Below are positions 1 through 8,816 of a stretch of DNA of 64,000 bases, in pieces; the first letter of the stretch is position 1; the number at the start of each line of letters is the position of its first letter. The notes under the pieces were generated by a model. That model did no database searches and was not told where the DNA came from. It saw only the letters and a list, made by a program, of their open reading frames with translations. The translations under genes and the position numbers were made by a program. The DNA is from Actinomadura xylanilytica (GTDB lineage Bacteria; Actinomycetota; Actinomycetes; Streptosporangiales; Streptosporangiaceae), in NCBI RefSeq assembly GCF_030283145.1, contig NZ_JASNWE010000002.1, forward strand, positions 744,001-808,000, in the 5' to 3' direction.

Positions 1-116
1 CTTAACCTCGCGGGCAGGCCCGAAACAACGGCCCGGCGAGTTGTTTCCCCAGCATGGACGGCACCGTGTCAGGAATCACTTGCATGAGCGCGGGCGCCCT
101 CTGAAGTCCTTGCCGA

Positions 117-1133
117 GTGAACGATATGGTCGATCGGGTGAGCGCGAGAGACACCGACTGGGACGGCGTACGCCTCCATGTCGTCACGGGTAAGGGCGGG
201 ACCGGCAAGACCACCGTCGCGGCCGCCCTCGCCCTGGCGCTCGCCGCCGGTGGGCGCAAGGTGCTGCTGGTCGAGGTCGAGGGACGGCAGGGCATCGCGC
301 AGCTCTTCGACTGCCCGCCGCTCCCCTACGAGGAGCGCAGGGTCGCGGTCGCCCCGGACGGCGGCGAGGTCTACGCGCTCGCGATCGACACCGAAGAGGC
401 GCTCATCGAGTACCTCGAGATGTTCTACAACCTCAAACGGGCCGGCAAGGCGATGTCCAAGCTCGGCGTCGTCGACTTCGTGACCACCATCGCGCCGGGC
501 CTGCGCGACGTGATCCTCACCGGCAAGACCAGCGAGTCGGTGCGGCGCAAGGAGAAGGACGGCTCGTTCATCTACGACGCGGTCGTGATGGACGCCCCGC
601 CGACCGGCCGCATCACCAAGTTCCTGAACGTCAACGACGAGGTCTCCGGCCTCGCCAAGGTCGGCCCGGTCCGCAACCACGCCGACACCGTGATGAAGGT
701 CGTGCGCAGCCCCGAGACCGCCGTGCACTTCGTCACGCTGCTGGAGGAGATGCCGGTCCAGGAGACGATGGACGGCGTGCACGACCTCACCGAGGTCGGC
801 CTCCCGGTCGGCGGCGTGATCGTCAACATGGAGCACCGGCCGGTGCTGGACGAGGACGGCCTCGCCGCCGCGGCCGGCGGCACCCTGGACGTCGAGGAGA
901 TCGTCCGCGGGGTGAAGGCCGCCGGGCTCGAGCACGGCGCCGACGCGATCGCCGCCCACCTCGCCGTCGAGGCCGCCGAGCACGCCCGCCGCACCGCGCT
1001 CCAGCGCCGCGAGAAGGAGCGCCTGGCCGCGGTCGACCGGCCGCGCTACACGCTGCCGATGCTGGCCGACGGCATGGACCTGGCCGGCCTGTACGACCTG
1101 GCGGCGGCGCTCCGCGACCAGGGCGCCGCATGA
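117..1133 (+). CDS. ArsA-like ATPase, first of a pair
   Basis: Predicted 338-residue cytosolic P-loop ATPase of the ArsA/GET3 (SIMIBI) class. A deviant Walker A (GKGGTGKTT, residues 25-33) lies near the N-terminus and a switch-like DAPPTG lies at 159-164. It lacks the duplicated half of enteric ArsA. The start is taken as GTG at 117; an ATG at 126 is in frame. The next gene encodes a second ATPase of the same class, followed by a convergent WhiB gene and a PBP gene. This matches the M. tuberculosis Rv3679-Rv3680-whiB4-ponA2 and S. coelicolor wblA neighbourhoods (known). In mycobacteria the pair is thought to form one complex. Anion transport is not shown by the sequence and no ars genes are present. 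Confidence 0.9.
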   Translation: MNDMVDRVSARDTDWDGVRLHVVTGKGGTGKTTVAAALALALAAGGRKVLLVEVEGRQGIAQLFDCPPLPYEERRVAVAPDGGEVYALAIDTEEALIEYLEMFYNLKRAGKAMSKLGVVDFVTTIAPGLRDVILTGKTSESVRRKEKDGSFIYDAVVMDAPPTGRITKFLNVNDEVSGLAKVGPVRNHADTVMKVVRSPETAVHFVTLLEEMPVQETMDGVHDLTEVGLPVGGVIVNMEHRPVLDEDGLAAAAGGTLDVEEIVRGVKAAGLEHGADAIAAHLAVEAAEHARRTALQRREKERLAAVDRPRYTLPMLADGMDLAGLYDLAAALRDQGAA

Positions 1134-1197
1134 CCCCGCGACCCGTCGCCGCCCGGCCCCGCCGGAGCCCGCCCCGGCCCCCGAACGGGAGACTGAG

Positions 1198-2355
1198 ATG
1201 AGCCCGACCGGCAAGACCCCGCCCGCCCTGGACGTCGACGCCCTGATCGACGACCCGCGCACCAAGATCATCGTGTGCTGCGGGTCCGGCGGCGTCGGCA
1301 AGACCACCACCGCCGCCGCGCTCGGCGTCCGCGCCGCCGAGCGGGGCCGGGACGTGGTGGTGCTGACCGTCGACCCGGCCCGCCGGCTCGCGCAGTCGAT
1401 GGGGCTGTCGGAGCTCGACAACAATCCGCGCCGGATCGAGGTCGACGGCGACGGCGAGCTGCACGCCATGATGCTCGACATGAAGCGGACCTTCGACGAG
1501 ATCGTCGAGGCGCACGCCGACCCGGACCGGGCCAAGCAGATCCTGGCCAACCCCTTCTACCAGTCGCTGTCCTCCAGCCTGTCGGGCACGCAGGAGTACA
1601 TGGCGATGGAGAAGCTCGGGCAGCTGCACCGCTCCGGCGCCTGGGACCTGATCATCGTCGACACCCCGCCGTCCCGGAACGCGCTGGACTTCCTGGACGC
1701 GCCCGAGCGGATGGGCCGCTTCCTCGACGGCCGCTTCATGAAGATCCTCGCCGCACCGGCCAAGACCGGCGGCCGGTTCGGGGTGAAGGTGATCAGCGCC
1801 GGGTTCGGCATGTTCACCGGCGTCATCAACAAGGTCCTCGGCGTCCAGCTCCTGCGCGACGTGCAGACGTTCGTGGCGGCGTTCGACACGATGTTCGGCG
1901 GCTTCCGGGAACGCGCCGACAAGACCTTCCAGCTCCTCCAGACGCCCGGCACCGCGTTCCTGGTGGTGGCCGCCCCCGAGCCCGACGCCCTGCGCGAGGC
2001 GTCCTATTTCGTCGAGCGCCTCGCCGACGAGCGGATGCCGCTCGCGGGCCTGGTCGTCAACCGGGTGCACGAATCGGCCGCCGACGGCCTGTCCGCCGCG
2101 CGCAGCCAGGCCGCCGCCGAGAACCTGGAGGAGCACGGCGAGCACCCGCTGACCGCTGCCCTGCTGCGCCTGCACACCGGCCGCATGCAGCTCGCCGCGC
2201 GCGAGGAACGGCTGCGCGACCACTTCGCGTCCACGCATCCCACGGTCCCGGTGACCGCCGTCCCGGCCCAGGCCGAGGACGTCCACGACCTCGACGGGCT
2301 GCGCCGGGTCGGTGCGGACCTCGCCGCCGCCGACCACACCACCGTCGCCGCCTGA
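1198..2355 (+). CDS. ArsA-like ATPase, second of a pair
   Basis: Predicted 385-residue ArsA/GET3-type ATPase with Walker A GSGGVGKTT at residues 29-37 and a DTPPSRN switch motif starting at D155. The ATG at 1198 is preceded by a GGGAGA ribosome site, and only 64 nt separate it from the upstream ATPase, so the two are probably co-transcribed. The two proteins are diverged partners rather than a recent duplication: the sequences between motifs differ greatly. By synteny it corresponds to Rv3680 of M. tuberculosis. The substrate is unknown. The N-terminal 20 residues look unstructured. Confidence 0.9.
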   Translation: MSPTGKTPPALDVDALIDDPRTKIIVCCGSGGVGKTTTAAALGVRAAERGRDVVVLTVDPARRLAQSMGLSELDNNPRRIEVDGDGELHAMMLDMKRTFDEIVEAHADPDRAKQILANPFYQSLSSSLSGTQEYMAMEKLGQLHRSGAWDLIIVDTPPSRNALDFLDAPERMGRFLDGRFMKILAAPAKTGGRFGVKVISAGFGMFTGVINKVLGVQLLRDVQTFVAAFDTMFGGFRERADKTFQLLQTPGTAFLVVAAPEPDALREASYFVERLADERMPLAGLVVNRVHESAADGLSAARSQAAAENLEEHGEHPLTAALLRLHTGRMQLAAREERLRDHFASTHPTVPVTAVPAQAEDVHDLDGLRRVGADLAAADHTTVAA

Positions 2356-2486
2356 CCCTGCGTCCCGCACCATCCGAGCGTCGAACCACCCGGGCCCCGG
2401 CCGACCGCGCCGAGGGCCCCGTCAGGCGACCGCGTCGTCCGGAGAAATGTCGGACAAGAGATGACTTGCAGCTAAACGGGGGACGC

Positions 2487-2553
2487 GTGGCCGGATCCGG
2501 CCACACCCTATTTCGGACGACGTAAATGACCGTAATGATTCGCCCGAAATAGG
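2487..2553. repeat. palindrome plus inverted repeat in convergent gap
   Basis: The 328-base gap between the ATPase gene and wblA holds a perfect 18-bp palindrome at 2487-2504 (gtggccggat and its complement), immediately followed by a 10-bp inverted repeat (cctatttcgg at 2507-2516, ccgaaatagg at 2544-2553) with an AT-richer 27-nt centre. The repeats could terminate transcription from the plus-strand operon. No open reading frame with coding character was seen in the gap. Confidence 0.5.
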
Positions 2554-2579
2554 CCCCATCCGGCCCCCGGCACGACAGC

Positions 2580-2609
2580 GGGCCCGCACCCCGGAAGGGG
2601 TACGGGCCC
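2580..2609 (-). terminator. hairpin terminator after wblA
   Basis: The sequence gggcccg-ca-cccc-ggaa-gggg-ta-cgggccc forms a GC-rich stem with a GGAA tetraloop and a small internal loop. It lies 74 bases beyond the wblA stop. There is no U-tract, as is common in actinomycetes. It could act on both converging transcripts. Confidence 0.7.
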
Positions 2610-2683
2610 ACAGTCGCTGTTGCGCTCTTCGAACCTATGCCGGACGGGTCCACCTACGGACCCATGTCCGCCCGGAGCGCCGG

Positions 2684-2995
2684 TCAGCTGGCGACGAGTT
2701 CACTCTCGTCGACGTCGACCGACTTCTCATACTCCTCCTTGGCGGTCTCCAGCAGTTCGCGCCACGATTGCACGTCCGGCCGCCGCCGCAGCAGGGCTCG
2801 ACGCTCCCGCTCGGTCATCCCGCCCCACACTCCGAACTCGATCCTGTTGTCGAGAGCGTCGGCGAGACACTCGGTCCGCACCGGGCAGCCACGACAGATG
2901 AGCTTGGCTCGGTTCTGTGCCGCCCCCTGCACGAACAGGGCATCTGGATCCGCGTTACGGCAGGCGGCGCGGGCGGTCCAATCCGTGATCCACAT
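2684..2995 (-). CDS. wblA: WhiB-family iron-sulfur regulator WblA/WhiB4
   Basis: 103-residue WhiB-like protein. The four cluster-binding cysteines are C12, C34, C37 and C43 (C-x21-C-x2-C-x5-C), the G-V-W-G-G turn is at 55-59, and a basic RRALLRRRP stretch for DNA contact follows. Family members bind a redox- and NO-sensitive [4Fe-4S] cluster and act with the principal sigma factor. WblA/WhiB4 controls development, antibiotic production and oxidative-stress genes (established in Streptomyces and mycobacteria). The assignment to this subfamily rests on context: ArsA-like ATPases on one side and a divergent PASTA-PBP on the other. The C-terminus is acidic (EEYEKSVDVDESE). About 470 bases upstream of it are non-coding, which fits a long regulated promoter region. 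Confidence 0.93.
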   Translation of the reverse strand: MWITDWTARAACRNADPDALFVQGAAQNRAKLICRGCPVRTECLADALDNRIEFGVWGGMTERERRALLRRRPDVQSWRELLETAKEEYEKSVDVDESELVAS

Positions 2996-3452
2996 CTTGG
3001 CCCCACTCCCCTAGGGTCTGTGTCGATTTGCGCTCCTTGGCCATGACGGGCGCGGACGTCAGGCCGCCAAACGAAAGCCGTGGGGAAGAACTTACGGAAG
3101 CGAGGCACGATTCAACAGCCCCCGTTGGGCCCATTCTCGATATAGCCCACCGGGGCCATACCGCCGGAACGGACTAGTTACCTGTAGTTGACGGCCCAGA
3201 CACCATGACGGTTGTCGTGAAGGGTACGGATCGGATGAATGTCCGTTCCAAGCACCCGCGGGCGCCGCCCGACCGGGTCCCGGCCGCGCCCCCGCCGTCA
3301 CCCGATCGTGCCCTGACCTCGGCCGGAGCCGTGCGGACGACGTCCAGGCGACGGCCAGGCGGCATGCGGGCCGCGGTCAGACGGCAGGCCGATCACGGCA
3401 ACAAGCGGAGGAACTACGACGAACCTGTCCCGAACGCACTGGTCGTCCCGCG

Positions 3453-3458
3453 TACCCT
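3453..3458 (+). promoter_or_regulatory. -10 element of leaderless PBP transcript
   Basis: TACCCT (TANNNT) ends 7 nt before the GTG at 3466, the spacing typical of leaderless actinobacterial mRNAs. No Shine-Dalgarno sequence is visible. Confidence 0.55.
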
Positions 3459-3465
3459 AGACCCC

Positions 3466-5751
3466 GTGCGCGATGCGAATGATGATCGGGGTAGGGCCTT
3501 CTCCACGCTGTTCCGGCTGCTGGGGGCAGGTGTCGTCGCGGGTGTGCTGGTCGCGTTCATCGCCTTGCCCGGCGTCGGGAGCGCGGGACTGACCGCGCGC
3601 GACGCCGCCAACAACTTCGAGAACATGGACAGCCGGATGAGCACCGCGTCGCCGTCCGAGCGGACGGTGGTGTACGACGCGAACGGCAAGCAGGTCGCCT
3701 CGTTCTTCGACAAGTACCGCGAGTCGGTGCGCCTCGACCAGATCGCGCCCATCATGCGGCAGGCGATCGTCGACATCGAGGACTCGCGGTTCTACCAGCA
3801 CGGCGCGCTCGACATGAAGGGCACGGTCCGCGCGCTCGCCTCGAACGTGGAGTCCGAGCAGACGCAGGGCGGCTCGACCCTGACCCAGCAGTACGTGAAG
3901 AACATGCTGGTCGACAGCGCCACGACCGAGGCCGAGTACGCCGAGGTCACCGCCCCCACGGTCGGCCGCAAGCTCCGCGAGCTGCGCTACGCGCTCGACG
4001 TCGAGCAGCGGATGACCAAGGACGAGATCCTCCAGGGCTACCTCAACGTCGCCTACTTCAGCGCCGGCGCGTACGGCGTGCAGGCCGCCGCCAAGCGCTA
4101 CTTCAGCAAGCCCGCCAACAAGCTCAACCTGGAGCAGGCCGCGCTGCTGGCCGGCATCACGCAGAACCCGACCGCGTTCGACCCGATCCGCAATCCCAAG
4201 GACGCGCGCCACCGCCGCGACGTCGTCATTTACCGGATGCTCCAGCTCGGGCACATCACCAAGAAGCAGGCCGACGACGCCGCCGCCAAGCCCATCGCGC
4301 TGAACCGCACCGACCCGGTCGGCGGCTGCGAGACCAGCGACGCGCCGTACTTCTGCGAGTACGTGAAGTACGACCTGCTCAACATCCTGTCCGACGGCAA
4401 GTACTGGTCGCTCAAGCCCAAGGAGCGCGAGAACGTCGTCAACAAGCTCAACCGGGGCGGCTACATCGTCCGCACCACGCTCGACATGAAGACCCAGAAG
4501 GCCGTCGACAGGTCGCTGCGCGGGCACGTCCCGCCGTCCGGCAACCGCGTCGGCGCCGAGGCGATGGTCGAGCCGGGCACCGGCAAGGTCCGCGCCCTCG
4601 GGGTGAGCAAGCGGTTCGGCCCGGGCAAGCGGCAGACCACCATCAACCTCGCCGCCGACTCCGCCCACGGCGGCGGCACGGGCGTGTCCGCGGGCTCGAC
4701 GTTCAAGGTGTTCACCCTCGCCGCCGCCCTCAACCAGGGCGTCCCGGTCAGCACCTCGATCAACTCGCCGCAGACCATGGGCGTCTCCGGCTACCAGCCG
4801 TGCAAGTACACCGGCTTCTTCGACGGCAAGAAGTACGACAACGAGATGGCCGGCGGCGGCTCGTGGCCCTCGGTGTCCAACGCGGGCGACAGCGAGGCCG
4901 GCAACTTCAACCTGAAGACCGGCACCTGGCATTCGGTCAACACCTTCTACGCCCAGCTCGAGAAGCGGGTCGGCGTGTGCAACGCGGTGAAGATGGCCGA
5001 GAAGTTCGGCATGAAGCGCGCCGACGGCAATGCGCTGGCCCCCATCCCGTCCCAGGTCCTCGGCACCAACGACATCGACATGGTGCACCTGGCCGCCGCC
5101 TACGCCGGCTTCGCCGCCCGCGGCAAGTACTGCGCGCCCGTGTCGGTCACCGAGGTCACCGACCCCGACGGCAAGAAGCTCAAGCTGCCCAAGCAGGACT
5201 GCCACCAGGCCGTCGACGAGCCGGTCGCCGACAAGGTCAACTCGATCCTCCAGGGCGTGCTCACCCAGGGCACCGCCAAGGGCCGCGGCATCGGCCGCCC
5301 CGCCGCCGCCAAGACCGGCACCTGCGAGGAGCACACCTGCGCGGTCTTCGCCGGGCACACCCCCACCATGGCCGCGGCCACCGCCTACTGGGACTTCCGC
5401 GGCCCCTGGAAGTACAAGGTCTACGGCGTCTTCGGCGCCGACACCCCCGGCGCCATGTGGCAGCAGAGCATGCAGAGCGCGCTGGCCGGCACGCCCGCGT
5501 CCGGCTTCACCCGTCCCACCCAGGACTTCGGCGACACCACCAAGGTCCCCGACGTCAAGGGCAACTCCCTCGGCGCCGCCATGGCCAAGCTCAAGGGCGC
5601 CGACCTCCAGGTCAAGGTCTCCCCGCGCCAGGTCCCGTCCGACAAGCCCAAGGGCACGGTCGCGGGCACCTCGCCGGACGCGGGCACCGAGACCGGCCCC
5701 GGCACCACCGTGATCATCTTCCTGAGCAACGGGAAGAAGAACGGCGACTGA
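3466..5751 (+). CDS. ponA2: bifunctional class A penicillin-binding protein with PASTA domain
   Basis: Membrane-anchored peptidoglycan synthase of about 761 residues. After one N-terminal membrane segment (about residues 15-37) comes the GT51 glycosyltransferase domain, with catalytic E105 in EDSRFYQHG and GGSTLTQQ at 135-142. The transpeptidase domain follows, with S411-T-F-K, S490-V-N and K616-T-G-T, and one C-terminal PASTA domain spans about 692-761. All catalytic motifs are intact. The frame is open upstream to 3205, but those codons are low-complexity Pro/Arg-rich. The GTG at 3466 sits correctly behind a leaderless -10 and gives the usual short cytoplasmic tail. Divergent from wblA, as ponA2 is from whiB4 in mycobacteria. 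The start is the main uncertainty. Confidence 0.93.
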   Translation: MRDANDDRGRAFSTLFRLLGAGVVAGVLVAFIALPGVGSAGLTARDAANNFENMDSRMSTASPSERTVVYDANGKQVASFFDKYRESVRLDQIAPIMRQAIVDIEDSRFYQHGALDMKGTVRALASNVESEQTQGGSTLTQQYVKNMLVDSATTEAEYAEVTAPTVGRKLRELRYALDVEQRMTKDEILQGYLNVAYFSAGAYGVQAAAKRYFSKPANKLNLEQAALLAGITQNPTAFDPIRNPKDARHRRDVVIYRMLQLGHITKKQADDAAAKPIALNRTDPVGGCETSDAPYFCEYVKYDLLNILSDGKYWSLKPKERENVVNKLNRGGYIVRTTLDMKTQKAVDRSLRGHVPPSGNRVGAEAMVEPGTGKVRALGVSKRFGPGKRQTTINLAADSAHGGGTGVSAGSTFKVFTLAAALNQGVPVSTSINSPQTMGVSGYQPCKYTGFFDGKKYDNEMAGGGSWPSVSNAGDSEAGNFNLKTGTWHSVNTFYAQLEKRVGVCNAVKMAEKFGMKRADGNALAPIPSQVLGTNDIDMVHLAAAYAGFAARGKYCAPVSVTEVTDPDGKKLKLPKQDCHQAVDEPVADKVNSILQGVLTQGTAKGRGIGRPAAAKTGTCEEHTCAVFAGHTPTMAAATAYWDFRGPWKYKVYGVFGADTPGAMWQQSMQSALAGTPASGFTRPTQDFGDTTKVPDVKGNSLGAAMAKLKGADLQVKVSPRQVPSDKPKGTVAGTSPDAGTETGPGTTVIIFLSNGKKNGD

Positions 5752-5786
5752 TCCCGGCACCGCCCCTGGGGCGGCCGTCCCGCGGA

Positions 5787-5828
5787 AAGGGCCCGGCACC
5801 GGTTCGTACGAACCGGTGCCGGGCCCTT
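5787..5828. terminator. 42-bp perfect palindrome, bidirectional terminator
   Basis: Arms aagggcccggcaccggttcgt... and its exact complement meet with no loop (5787-5807 and 5808-5828). The palindrome is centred between the PBP stop and the convergent yqeY-like gene. The flanking A and T runs would give U-tracts in either direction. Confidence 0.85.
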
Positions 5829-5867
5829 CTGCGGCCCGACTCGCTCCGGCGTCCGGAGCGGCAGTGC

Positions 5868-6329
5868 TCAGGCGCCGAGCTGGCGCTTGACCTCGGCGGC
5901 GACGCGACCCCCCTCGGCGCGGCCCGCGACCTTCGGGTTGACGGCCTTCATCACCTGGCCCATCGCGCGCGGCCCGGCCGCGCCCGTCTCGGCGATCGCG
6001 TCCGTCACCAACGCGGTCAGCTCCGCCTCGCCGAGCTGCGCGGGAAGGTACTCGTCGAGCACCACGCCCTCGTCCTTCTCGGCCTGGGCCTGCTCGGTCC
6101 GGCCGGCGTCGGCGAACGCGGTGGCCGCCTCACGGCGCTTCTTGGCCTCGCGCGCGAGCACCTTGACCACGTCGTCGTCGGACAGCTCGCGGGACCGCTT
6201 CCCCGAGACCTCCTCGGTCTTCACCGCGGTCAGGACCATGCGCAGCGTGCGGGTCCTCAGCTCGTCCCGGGCCTTCATCGCGGTCGAGAGGTCGGTCTCC
6301 AGTCTCTCCTTCAGGGCACTCATGGTCAC
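5868..6329 (-). CDS. GatB/YqeY domain-containing protein
   Basis: 153-residue cytosolic protein of the YqeY family, which resembles the tRNA-binding tail of GatB. It starts MTMSALKERLETDL and is almost entirely helical, with the conserved stretch AMGQVMKAVNPKVAGRAEGGRVA near the C-terminus (about 120-145). The family's biochemical role is unsettled; a link to tRNA or amidotransferase function is only suggested by homology. GTG at 6329 has AGGGG six bases upstream; ATG at 6323 is the alternative. It is convergent with the PBP gene and divergent from the phosphoesterase gene, 111 bases away. Confidence 0.9.
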   Translation of the reverse strand: MTMSALKERLETDLSTAMKARDELRTRTLRMVLTAVKTEEVSGKRSRELSDDDVVKVLAREAKKRREAATAFADAGRTEQAQAEKDEGVVLDEYLPAQLGEAELTALVTDAIAETGAAGPRAMGQVMKAVNPKVAGRAEGGRVAAEVKRQLGA

Positions 6330-6440
6330 ATCATGCCCCTACGGGCCCTGCGGCCTCACCGGGATTACCCGCGATTCGGCCAGCGGCGCGCTTGTCTGGG
6401 AGCATGGGAGGCGTCCGAACAGTGTCCTGAAGGGAGAACC

Positions 6441-7337
6441 GTGCGGAAGATCTACTCCGTACCACTGGGCCTCGCGGGCGTCGGCGCCGCGACCTTCGGA
6501 TACGCCTCGGTCATCGAGCGGAACTGGTTCCGGCTGCGCCGCTTCGAGGTGCCCGTGCTGCCCCCGGGGCGGCCGTCGGTGAAGATCCTTCACATCTCCG
6601 ACGCGCACCTCACCCCGGGCCGGTCGCGCCTGATCCGCTGGGTCCGCTCGCTCGACGCGCTCGAACCCGACCTGGTCGTCAACACCGGCGACTCGCTCTC
6701 GCACCGCGACGCGATCGGCCCGTTCCTGGACGCCCTCGGCCCGCTGCTCGACCGTCCCGGCGCGTTCGTCTTCGGGTCCAACGACCTCTACTCGCCGCGC
6801 TTCAGGAATCCGCTCCGCTACGTCTGGCGCACCAGCAAGTCCGACTACACCAAGCGGCGCCGCGAGCCCGACCTGCCGTACCGCGAGCTCTCCTCGTCCC
6901 TCCAGGCCGCGGGCTGGCTCGACCTCAACAACCGGATCGGCCGCCTCAAGGTCGGCGACCTCGACGTCGAGTTCGGCGGCATCGACGACTCGCACATCAA
7001 CCGCGACCGCTACGACAAGGTCGCGGGCCCGGTCGACCCGCAGGCCGACGTGCACCTCGGCGTGATGCACTCCCCCGAGCCGCGCAACCTCGACCGCTTC
7101 GCCGCCGACGGCTACGACCTCCTCCTCGCCGGCCACACCCACGGCGGCCAGGTCTGCGTGCCGTTCTACGGCGCCCTCGCCACCAACTGCGGCATCGACC
7201 GTCCCCGCGTGAAGGGCCTGCACCGCCACCAGGGCTCCTGGCTGCACGTCTCCGCCGGCCTCGGCACGTCCCCCACGGCCCCCATACGCTTCTGCTGCCC
7301 GCCCGAGGCGTCCCTGCTCACCCTCGTCCCCCGATGA
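6441..7337 (+). CDS. calcineurin-like metallophosphoesterase, membrane-anchored
   Basis: 298-residue protein with one N-terminal hydrophobic segment and a full metallophosphoesterase core: D54-A-H, N81-T-G-D, G112-S-N-D, a central M-H-S-P and G231-H-T-H. Two metal ions are expected in the active site. Synteny with M. tuberculosis Rv3683, downstream of ponA2, suggests a conserved cell-envelope setting; the substrate is unknown. The GTG start is supported by AGGGAGA four bases upstream. The stop overlaps the next start by four bases (ATGA), so the two genes are translationally coupled. Confidence 0.92.
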   Translation: MRKIYSVPLGLAGVGAATFGYASVIERNWFRLRRFEVPVLPPGRPSVKILHISDAHLTPGRSRLIRWVRSLDALEPDLVVNTGDSLSHRDAIGPFLDALGPLLDRPGAFVFGSNDLYSPRFRNPLRYVWRTSKSDYTKRRREPDLPYRELSSSLQAAGWLDLNNRIGRLKVGDLDVEFGGIDDSHINRDRYDKVAGPVDPQADVHLGVMHSPEPRNLDRFAADGYDLLLAGHTHGGQVCVPFYGALATNCGIDRPRVKGLHRHQGSWLHVSAGLGTSPTAPIRFCCPPEASLLTLVPR

Positions 7338-7999
7338 CCTCCCTCCGCGATCGCTGGAAGACCGAGCGGCTGCACGCCGTCTTCTACGATCGCGGAGTCC
7401 AGAACCGCCGCATCGCCAAGGCCGCCGGCCGCCTCATGTGGGGTTACGACACCGGCGGCCTGTGGCGGAGCATCGACCTGCTCGCCACCGCCCCCGCCGG
7501 CTGCACCGTCCTCGACGTGCCCTGCGGCGGCGGCATAGCCGTCCCCGCCGCCCGCCGCCTGCGGTACGTGGGCGCCGACCTCTCCCCCGTCATGCTGGAC
7601 CGGGCCCGCCGCCACGGCCCCGTCACGCTCGTCCAGGCCGACGTCAACGCCCTCCCCTTCCCGGACGCGACCTTCGACCTCTGCGTCACCTACAACGGCC
7701 TGCACTGCCTCCCCGACCCGCCCGCGGCCGTGGCCGAGATGGCCAGGGTTCTCCGCCCGGGCGGCACCCTGCGAGGCAGCACCGTCACGCGAGGCTCGTC
7801 CCGCCGCCACGACGCCCTCATCGCCGTCATGCGCCGCCTCAACATGTTCGGCCCCTCGGGAACCCCCGCCGACCTGGCCGCCTGGCTGACCGGCGCCGGC
7901 CTCACCGACGTCCGGGTCACCCTCTCCGGCGCCATCGCCGACTTCACCGCCCGGCGCCCACCGGATATTAGGGACGCACCACTCCCCGGCATCCGCTAA
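7334..7999 (+). CDS. class I SAM-dependent methyltransferase
   Basis: 221-residue methyltransferase of the UbiE/Methyltransf_11 type. Motif I is VLDVPCGGG at about 59-67, an acidic D lies at the end of the second strand ([10 protein letters not shown]), and [16 protein letters not shown] is the post-motif II region. The substrate cannot be read from the sequence. It overlaps the phosphoesterase gene by ATGA. The last 20 codons read toward the tRNA-Pro gene 47 bases downstream. Confidence 0.85.
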   Translation: MTSLRDRWKTERLHAVFYDRGVQNRRIAKAAGRLMWGYDTGGLWRSIDLLATAPAGCTVLDVPCGGGIAVPAARRLRYVGADLSPVMLDRARRHGPVTLVQADVNALPFPDATFDLCVTYNGLHCLPDPPAAVAEMARVLRPGGTLRGSTVTRGSSRRHDALIAVMRRLNMFGPSGTPADLAAWLTGAGLTDVRVTLSGAIADFTARRPPDIRDAPLPGIR

Positions 8000-8046
8000 A
8001 GTGGTCAAGGCGCCGGGAGCACGTACGACTCCCGGGCAGCCACCAC

Positions 8047-8120
<74 letters not shown>

Positions 8121-8128
8121 CACCAGGT

Positions 8129-8163
8129 CAAAGGGCCCTTTCCTTCGCGGGAAGGGCCCTTTG
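8129..8163 (+). terminator. hairpin after tRNA-Pro
   Basis: Arms caaagggccctt (8129-8140) and aagggccctttg (8152-8163) flank a short loop. The arms are exact complements and the distal arm ends in a T-run. Confidence 0.8.
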
Positions 8164-8196
8164 CCTTGTCCGTACAGCAGCGAAGTACAGCAACGC

Positions 8197-8768
8197 CTAC
8201 GAACCGAACTGCTCCCCGAGCTGCTTGAGCGCCCGCCGGGCCGTCTCATCCGAGACTTCGGTGTGGATCTCCATGGTCACACCGATCTCCGCGTGCCGCA
8301 GGATGCGCATGGCCACCCGAGGGCGACGTCGAGGGCGACGAGCAGGGTGGCGCAGGTCCGCGGGGTGTCATGGATCTTGACCCGCCGCACACCCGCCCTC
8401 TGGCACCGCACCTCGAAGCTCCGGTTGAAGTTGCGCGGGTCGACCGGGCCGCCGTTGTGGGTCGTGATGACGAGCCCCCTGTTGATCCACTTGCCTCCCG
8501 CAGCCTCCCTTGCGGCCTTCTGGCGCTCCTGTTGGAGCTGGAGATCGTTGGGGCGGATCCCCGGAAGAGGCAAGGTCGCGTCCGACGCCTCAGTCTTGGT
8601 CTGACGGTGCAGGAGTTCGCGCCGAACCCGCTGGAGTTGCCACTCCACATCGAGCGTCTGGCAGTCGAGATCGACCACCGACCGAGGTAGGCCGAGCGCC
8701 TTCCCCTTACGCAGCGGGCGGGCCGGCCATTGGAACGAACCTCCAAATGGGCATTGACAAACAATCAC
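8197..8768 (-). pseudogene. decayed tyrosine integrase of an integrative element
   Basis: Remains of a phage/AICE-type tyrosine recombinase facing the tRNA-Pro gene. The readable part covers the middle and end of the catalytic domain: PLRKGKALGLPRSVVDLD, TTHNGGPVDPRNFNR, then KIHDTPRTCATLL. The box II motif should be HDxRxT, but the catalytic Arg is Pro. A frameshift follows near 8325. In the other frame [18 protein letters not shown] continues to a stop at 8197, with the nucleophilic Tyr replaced by His. The N-terminal half is missing. The position and orientation against the 3' end of a tRNA are those of an integrated element's int gene. The element itself is gone or reduced to nearby fragments. 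Confidence 0.85.
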
Positions 8769-8816
8769 GGCCGACAGATGATCGGCTCATCCAGGATCCC
8801 CCGAAGGGAGCTCGAA

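Noticed and set aside
1..116. Possible end of an upstream gene at the left edge
   Set aside because: No frame with coding bias reaches a stop here; treated as intergenic.
3205..3465. N-terminal 87-residue extension of the PBP
   Set aside because: Low-complexity Pro/Arg sequence with no ribosome site; the leaderless GTG at 3466 gives a typical cytoplasmic tail.
4800..7337. Long plus-strand open frame through the PBP and phosphoesterase genes in another register
   Set aside because: Arg/Pro/His-rich shadow of the real genes caused by high GC; its only sensible part is the phosphoesterase already annotated.
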